Below, one piece after another: positions 4,814-10,179 of a stretch of 10,179 nt of DNA. The stretch lies in assembly GCA_005885085.1 (NCBI GenBank), contig VAXY01000102.1:1-10179 (forward strand). Direction: 5' to 3'. Source of the DNA: Actinomycetota bacterium. Lineage in GTDB: Bacteria > Actinomycetota > Thermoleophilia > Gaiellales > Gaiellaceae. How positions within the stretch are numbered: position 1 is the first letter of the stretch; each line of letters begins with the position of its first letter. The position numbers were made by a program, and so were the translations under genes. The notes beneath the pieces were generated by a model. It saw nothing but the letters and a program-made list of their open reading frames with translations, was not told where the DNA came from and made no database searches.

Positions 4814-5191
4814 GTGGATCCGGTCCGCCGCCGCGAGCTGACGCGCTTCGGTGCGCCGGTCGCATTCCTCGCGGCGGTCACGGTCGCCGTGCTGCTCGTC
4901 AAGGCGGGGCTGAACCACGGTTCCGGCACACACACCGACACCGTCGGGCTGCCAACGACCACTGCCGCGGCGACAACGCAGGCGACGACGACGAACAAGC
5001 TCGTCCTCACCGGCACGCAAACGTCCACCGCGACGACCGCGCCCGGCGCCCAGTACTACGTGATCCAGAGCGGCGACACGCTGGGAGCGATCGCGGCGAA
5101 GTACAACACGACCGTCGACCAGCTGCTGACGCTGAACCCCAGCGTCGACCCGAACGCCCTCCAGCCCGGGGTTCGCATTCGGGTCGGCTAG
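4814..5191 (+). CDS. Membrane-anchored LysM domain protein
   Basis: The product is 125 residues from GTG 4814. A short basic N-terminus (DPVRRRELTR) precedes one membrane segment (about residues 12-33), so the rest should be outside the cell. A Thr/Ala-rich, probably flexible linker covers about residues 36-78. One LysM domain fills residues 80-125: YYVIQSGDTLGAIAAKYNTT…LLTLNPSVDPNALQPGVRIRVG, with the typical GDTL and LNP. LysM domains bind N-acetylglucosamine polymers such as peptidoglycan. The protein has no enzyme domain, so it probably tethers membrane to wall or helps place a partner. The gene lies 10 bases after pyrF and its TAG stop forms part of the likely promoter of the carboxypeptidase gene. 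No clear Shine-Dalgarno precedes the GTG. Confidence 0.85.
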   Translation: MDPVRRRELTRFGAPVAFLAAVTVAVLLVKAGLNHGSGTHTDTVGLPTTTAAATTQATTTNKLVLTGTQTSTATTAPGAQYYVIQSGDTLGAIAAKYNTTVDQLLTLNPSVDPNALQPGVRIRVG

Positions 5192-5194
5192 CCT
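5189..5194 (+). promoter_or_regulatory. -10 hexamer of a leaderless carboxypeptidase promoter
   Basis: TAGCCT, whose first three bases are the LysM stop codon, is followed by 8 bases and then GTG 5203. The spacing equals that at the divergent promoter (2192-2201). It favours GTG 5203 over TTG 5194, which overlaps the hexamer itself. No -35 was identified. Confidence 0.45.
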
Positions 5195-5202
5195 TGCCGC
5201 TC

Positions 5203-6324
5203 GTGAAGCTTCGCCTGGCCGGCGTCGCAGCAGCGGCGCTCCTCTGTGCAGGTCCCGCCTACGCCGGCGCTCCGCCGGTTTCCGCACGCGCGTTTTTTGT
5301 CGTGAATCCGGCGACGGGGGAGGTGCTCGCGCAGCACCGTGCCTGGGCACGCGTTCCGATCGCGTCGATCACCAAGTTGATGACCGTGCTCGTCGCGCTC
5401 GACCACACGCGGTGGGACGACGTCGTGCGGGTGCACGCGGATGCGGCCGACGTCGGCGAGTCGACGATCAACCTGCGCGCGGGCGAGCGCATCACCGTCG
5501 GCGACCTCGTCAAGGCGGCGCTGATCCAGAGCGCAAACGATGCGGCCGACGCGCTCGCCGATTACACCGCGCACGGTGACATGGCTGCGTTCGTCAAGCT
5601 GATGAACGCCAAGGCCGTGCAACTCAACCTCGATCGCACACACTTCACCCGGCCCGACGGGCTCGACGCCCGTGATCACTACTCGACGGCGCTCGACGTG
5701 ACGCGGCTCGCCGAGGCAGCGATGCGCGACCACCGGATCCGCGCCGTCGTCCGGCTGCGGACGGATTCGATCGCGGGCGGCCGTAGGCTTCACACCTGGA
5801 ACGACCTGCTGGGCGTCTTCCACGGCCTGTACGGCGTGAAGACGGGACACACTGCCGCGGCGGGCTGGTGCGAGGTCGCCGCCGTACGAAGGGACGGCGT
5901 CACGCTCTACACCACAGTGCTCGGCAGCCCGACCCGCTCGCAGCGGAATACGGACCTCGCATCGCTGCTGCGCTGGGCTGTTTCACGCTACCGGCCCGTT
6001 TGGGTTGTCCGGCCGCGGCGCGTCTACCTGCGGGCCGCGGTGGGCTACGGGAAGCAGAGCGTGCCGATCGTCGCCACAGCGGGCGCTGTTCGGTCCGTGC
6101 GCGTCGACCGGCCGCTCGTCGAGCGTGTGATCGCGCCCGCCGCCCTGGCATTGCCGGTCTCACGCGGTGAGCAGGTAGGAGAGGTGCGCGTCTATTCGGG
6201 GAGGCGACTCGTCGTCCGTCGCCTGCTCGTCACGAGCAGGGCCGTCTCGCGTCCAGGCTTCGGCGGGCGGCTCGGCTTTTACGCCGGGCGCACGTTCCAT
6301 CACATCGGGAGCTGGTTCACGTGA
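5203..6324 (+). CDS. D-alanyl-D-alanine carboxypeptidase (penicillin-binding protein 5 type, S11 family)
   Basis: The product is 373 residues from GTG 5203. A signal peptide (MKLRLAGVAAAALLCAGPAYA, cleavage probably after residue 21) sends it out of the cell. The three serine-peptidase S11 motifs are present: S55-I-T-K58, S110-A-N112 and K213-T-G215, in the expected order and spacing. It would trim the terminal D-alanine from peptidoglycan stem peptides and so limit cross-linking. The C-terminal 110 residues (from RPVWVVRPRRVYLR) are basic and beta-rich, consistent with a PBP5-like C-terminal domain, but without an obvious final membrane anchor helix. A TTG at 5194 would add three residues (P, L and the start). 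The gene follows the LysM gene and overlaps the kinase gene by 4 bases (GTGA). Confidence 0.9.
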   Translation: MKLRLAGVAAAALLCAGPAYAGAPPVSARAFFVVNPATGEVLAQHRAWARVPIASITKLMTVLVALDHTRWDDVVRVHADAADVGESTINLRAGERITVGDLVKAALIQSANDAADALADYTAHGDMAAFVKLMNAKAVQLNLDRTHFTRPDGLDARDHYSTALDVTRLAEAAMRDHRIRAVVRLRTDSIAGGRRLHTWNDLLGVFHGLYGVKTGHTAAAGWCEVAAVRRDGVTLYTTVLGSPTRSQRNTDLASLLRWAVSRYRPVWVVRPRRVYLRAAVGYGKQSVPIVATAGAVRSVRVDRPLVERVIAPAALALPVSRGEQVGEVRVYSGRRLVVRRLLVTSRAVSRPGFGGRLGFYAGRTFHHIGSWFT

Positions 6325-7274
6325 TCGTCACGGTGACGCTCAATGCGGCGATCGACCGGACGCTGACCGTGCCGAACTTCCAGCTCGGTCAACGCCACCG
6401 CGCCAGCCAGGGGCTGACGCTCGCGGGCGGCAAGGGGATCAACGTCGCTCGCGCTCTCAAGCTCCTCGACGTGCCCGTTGTCGCGACGGGCCTCGCCGGC
6501 GGTCGCACGGGTACGCGCATCGTGGAGGAGCTGACGTCGGAGGCGATCCTCAACGACTTCGTCCGCATCGCGGACGAGTCGCGCACATCGACGGCGGTCG
6601 TCGACCCGACCACAGCGACGTACACGGAGATCAACGAATGGGGTCCGCGGGTCGAGCCCGAGGAGCTCACGATGCTGCTGGAGAAGATCAGCTACCTCGC
6701 GCGCGGTGCGGACATGGTCGTCTTCTCGGGGACGCTGCCGCGAGGGGTCGACGACTCGTTCTACGCCGAAGCGATCCGCGACCTCAACCGCCGTCAGGTG
6801 CCAGCGGTGCTCGACTCCGAGGGCGTCCCGCTGCGCCTCGGAGTGGAGGCCGAGCCGTTTCTCGTCACGCCGAACCAGCGCGAGGCCGAGGGCCTCGTCG
6901 GGCAGGAGTTCCGCGACGACGAGGACTACCTGATGGCGGTCGACCGCATTGCCGACATGGGTGCCCGCAACGTCCTCGTCACGTCGGAGCTGCGGAGCTT
7001 CGGGCTCTTCCGCGAGGAACGGAAGCGCCTGCGCTTCCGGGCCGTCGCGCCGCAGGTGGAGCCCGTATCGGCGGTCGGGTCCGGGGACGTCCTGCTCGCG
7101 GCGTTCCTCGCCGCACGCCTCGCAGAGCGTCCCGTCGACCAGTCGCTCGGCGCCGCAGTCGCCGCCGGCGCGGCCTCGACGCTCGAGGTCGGGGCCGGCC
7201 GGTTCGAGCCACGCGAAGCGACACGGCTGCAGAACGCCGTCGACGTGCGCGAACTCGAGCCCGTGACCACCTGA
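6321..7274 (+). CDS. PfkB-family hexose kinase, probable 1-phosphofructokinase
   Basis: The product is 317 residues of the ribokinase/PfkB fold. It starts MIVTVTLNAAIDRTLTVPNF, typical of the 1-phosphofructokinase/LacC branch, then has the substrate-binding LAGGKGINVARALK (G36-N41), DMVVFSGTLPRGV, and PNQREAEGLVG. The C-terminal signature reads AVGSGDVLLAAF, with the catalytic base at D256; the usual form is GAGDS, so both the Ala-to-Ser and the Ser-to-Val changes are unusual, though the Asp is kept. The likely reaction is ATP-dependent phosphorylation of fructose 1-phosphate or tagatose 6-phosphate; substrate cannot be fixed from sequence, and no PTS gene is near. GTG 6321 overlaps the previous TGA, and GGGAG lies about 10 bases upstream, indicating coupled translation. 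Confidence 0.85.
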   Translation: MIVTVTLNAAIDRTLTVPNFQLGQRHRASQGLTLAGGKGINVARALKLLDVPVVATGLAGGRTGTRIVEELTSEAILNDFVRIADESRTSTAVVDPTTATYTEINEWGPRVEPEELTMLLEKISYLARGADMVVFSGTLPRGVDDSFYAEAIRDLNRRQVPAVLDSEGVPLRLGVEAEPFLVTPNQREAEGLVGQEFRDDEDYLMAVDRIADMGARNVLVTSELRSFGLFREERKRLRFRAVAPQVEPVSAVGSGDVLLAAFLAARLAERPVDQSLGAAVAAGAASTLEVGAGRFEPREATRLQNAVDVRELEPVTT

Positions 7275-7292
7275 GCCGTCGGAACCCGCTGG

Positions 7293-7298
7293 TACCAT
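7293..7298 (+). promoter_or_regulatory. -10 hexamer of a leaderless guaB promoter
   Basis: TACCAT is followed by 6 bases and then ATG 7305, so the transcript should start at the ATG. No Shine-Dalgarno precedes the start. CTGAGC at 7271-7276, 16 bases upstream, is a weak possible -35 and overlaps the kinase stop codon. The site lies in the 30-bp gap between the kinase gene and guaB. Confidence 0.6.
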
Positions 7299-7304
7299 CG
7301 ACCG

Positions 7305-8807
7305 ATGGAGGGTCTGAAGCTCGACCAGGCGCAGCTCGAACGGCTCGTCGAGCTCGATCGCAAGTTCTCGCGTGAAGGGCTGACGTTCGACGACGTGCTG
7401 CTCGTCCCAGCAGAGTCGCGCGTCCTGCCGAACGACGTCTCGACCGCGACGCAGCTTACGCGCGGGATTCGCATCGAGATCCCGATCGTCTCCGCGGCGA
7501 TGGACACCGTCACCGAGGCGCGGCTTGCGATCGCCCTGGCGCGCGAGGGCGGCCTCGGGATCGTCCACCGCAACCTGTCCATCGACGCGCAGGTGGCGGA
7601 GGTCGACAAGGTGAAGCGCTCGGAATCCGGGATGATCGTGGAGCCCGTCACGCTGCCGCGGCAGGCGCTGGTCTCTGACGCGCTCGAGCTGATGGCGACG
7701 TACCACATCTCGGGCGTGCCGATCACGGACGACGAGGGGATCCTCGTCGGGATCCTGACGAACCGTGACCTGCGCTTTGCGCCCGACGCGACGCAGCCGG
7801 TCTCGGCGTTGATGACGTCGCACGACCTCGTCACGGCGCCGGTCGGCACCACGCTCGCTCAGGCGGAGACGATCCTGCACCGTCACAAGATCGAGAAGCT
7901 GCCCGTCGTCGACGCCGACGGGCGCTTGCGCGGACTGATCACGGTCAAGGACATCCAGAAGCGCATCGAGTTCCCACAGGCGACGAAGGACCGCCAGGGG
8001 CGGCTCTGCGTGGGCGCGGCGGTCGGCGTCGGGCCCGACGCGTGGGAGCGCGCGGGCGCGCTCGTCGACGCGGGTGTCGACGTGCTCGTCGTGGACACGG
8101 CCCATGGCCATTCGGCGTCGGTGCCCGAGATGGTGCGGCGCGTGAAGTCGGAGTGGGACGTCGAGGTGATCGCGGGCAACGTCGCGACGGCCGAGGCGAC
8201 CGAGTCGTTGATCGAAGCGGGCGCGGATGCCGTGAAGATCGGAGTTGGTCCGGGGGCGTCCTGCACAACGCGGATCGTCGCCGGTGTCGGCGTCCCGCAG
8301 GTCACGGCGATCTACGACTGCGCACGCGTCGCCGACGTGCCGCTGATTGCCGACGGGGGCCTGACGTCCTCGGGCGACGCCGCCAAGGCGATCGCCGCCG
8401 GCGCGAGCTCGGTCATGACGGGCTCCATCCTCGCCGGGACGGACGAGGCACCGGGCGAGGTCATCTTCCATCAGGGCGAACGCTTCAAGGAGTACCGCGG
8501 CATGGGATCGCTCGGCGCCATGCGAGCGCGAGGCTCGTCCCGCGACCGCTACTTCCAGGGCGACGTCGAGGACGTGGCGAAGCTCGTACCGGAGGGGATC
8601 GAGGGTCGTGTGCCGTACAAGGGCCCGCTCGCGGCGATCCTGCACCAGCTCGTCGGCGGCCTGCGCCAGGCGATGGGCTACTGCGGCGCGGCGACGATCG
8701 AGGAGATGAAGCGCGCGCAGTTCGTGCGCATCACCGCCGCCGGCCTACGTGAGAGCCATCCGCACGACGTGACGATCACGAAAGAGGCGCCGAACTATCG
8801 GCGCTGA
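7305..8807 (+). CDS. guaB: Inosine-5'-monophosphate dehydrogenase
   Basis: The product is 500 residues, the usual length for bacterial IMPDH. It oxidises IMP to XMP with NAD+, the first committed step to GMP. The barrel begins LTFDDVLLVPAESRVLPNDV, with IPIVSAAMDTVTEA. Two CBS domains (about residues 112-160 and 167-220: SGVPITDDEGILVGILTNRDLR, KLPVVDADGRLRGLITVKDI) interrupt it and usually sense purine nucleotides. The active-site loop reads GVGPGASCTTRIVAGVGVPQ with catalytic C320; the mobile flap is RGSSRDRYFQ…KLVPEGIEGRVPYKG. CBS domains and the flap exclude GMP reductase. The ATG is supported by the leaderless spacing from TACCAT. guaA follows directly. Confidence 0.96.
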   Translation: MEGLKLDQAQLERLVELDRKFSREGLTFDDVLLVPAESRVLPNDVSTATQLTRGIRIEIPIVSAAMDTVTEARLAIALAREGGLGIVHRNLSIDAQVAEVDKVKRSESGMIVEPVTLPRQALVSDALELMATYHISGVPITDDEGILVGILTNRDLRFAPDATQPVSALMTSHDLVTAPVGTTLAQAETILHRHKIEKLPVVDADGRLRGLITVKDIQKRIEFPQATKDRQGRLCVGAAVGVGPDAWERAGALVDAGVDVLVVDTAHGHSASVPEMVRRVKSEWDVEVIAGNVATAEATESLIEAGADAVKIGVGPGASCTTRIVAGVGVPQVTAIYDCARVADVPLIADGGLTSSGDAAKAIAAGASSVMTGSILAGTDEAPGEVIFHQGERFKEYRGMGSLGAMRARGSSRDRYFQGDVEDVAKLVPEGIEGRVPYKGPLAAILHQLVGGLRQAMGYCGAATIEEMKRAQFVRITAAGLRESHPHDVTITKEAPNYRR

Positions 8808-8853
8808 GATCCTGCCGCTGCCGGAGCGGGCGCCCGAGGAGCGCCCGGTCCTG

Positions 8854-10179
8854 GTGCTGGATCTCGGTGGGCAGTACGCGCAGCTGATCGCCCGCCGCGT
8901 GCGCGAATGTCGCGTCTATTCGGAGCTGGTCGGGCACGCCGTGACCGCCGAGCAGGTGCGTGCGCGCAACCCCCATGCGCTGATCCTGAGCGGCGGCCCG
9001 GCGTCCGTGTACGCCGAGGGAGCGCCGCACGTCGATCCGGCGCTCTTCGACCTGGGCATTCCGACGCTGGGCATCTGTTACGGCGCGCAACTGATGGCGC
9101 TCGACCTCGGCGGCAAGGTGGAGCGCACCGGCGTATCGGAGTTCGGCAAGACGGGGCTCGCGGCCGTGGAGTCCCGGCTCTTCGCCGGTCTCCCGGACGA
9201 GCAGACGGTGTGGATGTCCCATCGAGACACGGTGACGGCGCCGCCTTCCGGCGCGAGCGTGGTGGCGGTGTCGCCCTCCACGCCCGTTGCGGCCTTCGAG
9301 CAGCGGGAACGCGGGCTGTACGGAGTTCAGTTCCATCCCGAGGTCGCGCACACCCCCTACGGGACGGAACTGCTGAAGAACTTCCTCTACGCCGTTGCGG
9401 GCGCGCCGCCCGCGTGGACGGCGGCGGCCGTGATCGAGGAACAGGTCGAGCGCATCCGCGCCGAGGTCGGGCGCGAGCGTGTGCTGTGCGCGCTGAGCGG
9501 CGGCGTCGATTCGGCCGTCGCCGCGCTGCTCGTGCACAAGGCGGTCGCCGATCAGCTGACGTGTGTCTTCGTCGACCACGGCTTGCTGCGTGCGAACGAG
9601 GCGGAGCAGGTCGTGGAGACGTTCGGCGGCCACTTCCACGTGCCGCTCGTGCACGTGCAGGCGCAGGAGCGTTTCCTCTCGCGTCTGGCCGGCGTCGAGG
9701 ATCCGGAGGAGAAGCGGAAAATCGTCGGCGAAGAGTTCATTCGCGTCTTCGAAGAAGAGGCGGCCAAGATCGGGGCCGTGCGCTTCCTCGTCCAGGGCAC
9801 GTTGTACTCGGACGTGATCGAGTCGGGCGGCGACGACGAGGTTGCGGCGAAGATCAAGTCGCACCACAACGTCGGCGGCCTGCCGGCGGATATGCGCATG
9901 CAACTGGTGGAGCCGCTGCGGCTGCTGTTCAAGGACGAGGTGCGGCGCGTCGGCGAGGAGCTCGGGATGCCCGAGCGCATGGTGTGGCGGCAGCCGTTCC
10001 CGGGCCCGGGGCTGGCGATTCGCATCATCGGCGACGTGACGGTGGAGCGGCTCGAGATCTTGCGCACCGCGGATGCGATCCTCCAGGACGAGATCCGCCG
10101 CGCGGGGCTGTACCGCGACCTGTGGCAGTCGTTCGCTGTGCTGCCGGCGATCCGCTCGGTCGGCGTGCAGGGAGACGAG
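8854..10179 (+). CDS. guaA: GMP synthase (glutamine-hydrolysing), 3' end outside window
   Basis: The frame is open to the last base, giving 442 residues from GTG 8854; full GuaA is about 510, so roughly 70 C-terminal residues are missing. It aminates XMP to GMP using glutamine and ATP. The glutaminase domain has C75 in LGICYGAQLMA and H161/E163 in GVQFHPEV. The ATP-pyrophosphatase loop is S215-GGVDS220 in LCALSGGVDSAVAAL, followed by VDHGLLR, LVQGTLYSDVIES, KSHHNVGGLP and RQPFPGPGLAIR (start of the dimerisation domain). The start is uncertain: conserved strand RPVLVLDLGGQY begins upstream of GTG 8854, but no ATG, GTG or TTG lies between the in-frame stop at 8770-8772 and 8854. AGGAG at 8837-8841 is 12 bases before the GTG and 9 before an in-frame CTG (8851). 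Confidence 0.93.
   Translation, partial: MLDLGGQYAQLIARRVRECRVYSELVGHAVTAEQVRARNPHALILSGGPASVYAEGAPHVDPALFDLGIPTLGICYGAQLMALDLGGKVERTGVSEFGKTGLAAVESRLFAGLPDEQTVWMSHRDTVTAPPSGASVVAVSPSTPVAAFEQRERGLYGVQFHPEVAHTPYGTELLKNFLYAVAGAPPAWTAAAVIEEQVERIRAEVGRERVLCALSGGVDSAVAALLVHKAVADQLTCVFVDHGLLRANEAEQVVETFGGHFHVPLVHVQAQERFLSRLAGVEDPEEKRKIVGEEFIRVFEEEAAKIGAVRFLVQGTLYSDVIESGGDDEVAAKIKSHHNVGGLPADMRMQLVEPLRLLFKDEVRRVGEELGMPERMVWRQPFPGPGLAIRIIGDVTVERLEILRTADAILQDEIRRAGLYRDLWQSFAVLPAIRSVGVQGDE

Noticed and set aside
5233..5247. A lipoprotein signal (LLC in the carboxypeptidase signal peptide).
   Set aside because: The residue before Cys is Leu, not Gly, Ala or Ser, and a good AYA signal-peptidase I site follows.
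6300..8645. A 781-codon open frame on the minus strand opposite the kinase and guaB genes.
   Set aside because: It is antisense to two well-identified genes. Its composition (Arg, Asp, His and Val-rich with no recognisable domain) is what the complement of GC-rich codons produces.
8776..9903. A 375-codon minus-strand open frame opposite guaA.
   Set aside because: It shadows the clear GuaA coding frame and has no family features or start signals.
1..10179. CRISPR arrays, tRNA or rRNA genes, prophage attachment sites, toxin-antitoxin or defence genes.
   Set aside because: I saw no regularly spaced repeats, no cloverleaf sequences, and no genes of those classes; apart from the IS everything is conserved housekeeping.

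Overview
The window is GC-rich and looks like part of an actinobacterial chromosome. The gene set is housekeeping: ribosomal protein L19, an HU-type DNA-binding protein, PyrE, a type-2 PyrF, a D-Ala-D-Ala carboxypeptidase, a PfkB-family sugar kinase, GuaB and GuaA. Several genes have no Shine-Dalgarno sequence. Instead they carry a TANNNT hexamer 6-8 bases before an ATG or GTG start, the layout of leaderless transcripts common in Actinobacteria and Deinococcus. A deep-branching class such as Thermoleophilia would fit the gene mix, but that is inference and no 16S rRNA gene is present.

Layout. 1-195 (minus): 5' part of rplS. 300-1200: a complete IS5-family insertion sequence with 22-bp inverted repeats, a TA target duplication and a transposase split over two frames by an A6G4 run. 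It sits between rplS and a minus-strand YihY/BrkB membrane protein gene (1356-2183), at the foot of a small palindrome. From 2183/2210 a very compact divergent promoter fires leftwards into the membrane protein and rightwards into a tightly packed operon: a roadblock/LC7-like protein with a Lys/Pro/Ala-rich tail, a 68-residue single-pass membrane protein, and pyrE. The HU gene follows with its own sigma70-type promoter, a strong ribosome binding site and a 13-bp terminator hairpin. Two more hairpins lie before pyrF. Then come pyrF, a short membrane-anchored LysM protein, a secreted D,D-carboxypeptidase, a 1-phosphofructokinase-like kinase, guaB, and guaA running off the right edge.

How the genes relate. 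PyrE and PyrF perform the last two steps to UMP, and GuaB and GuaA the two steps from IMP to GMP, so the region is mainly nucleotide supply. HU (chromosome compaction) and a cell-wall pair (LysM protein plus D,D-carboxypeptidase) are set between them. All plus-strand genes from 2210 onward are tightly spaced, but internal promoter-like hexamers before pyrF, the carboxypeptidase gene and guaB suggest several overlapping transcription units.

The most notable observations are: (1) five genes with TANNNT-N6-8-start layouts; (2) a divergent promoter in which the two -10 hexamers share one TA step and lie exactly symmetrically between two start codons 27 bp apart; (3) a histone-H1/HupB-like basic tail on a roadblock protein encoded next to a tail-less HU; (4) the lack of an ordinary start codon at the expected N-terminus of guaA. 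No previously unknown defence or mobile system is evident; this is mostly a conserved chromosomal region carrying one insertion sequence.
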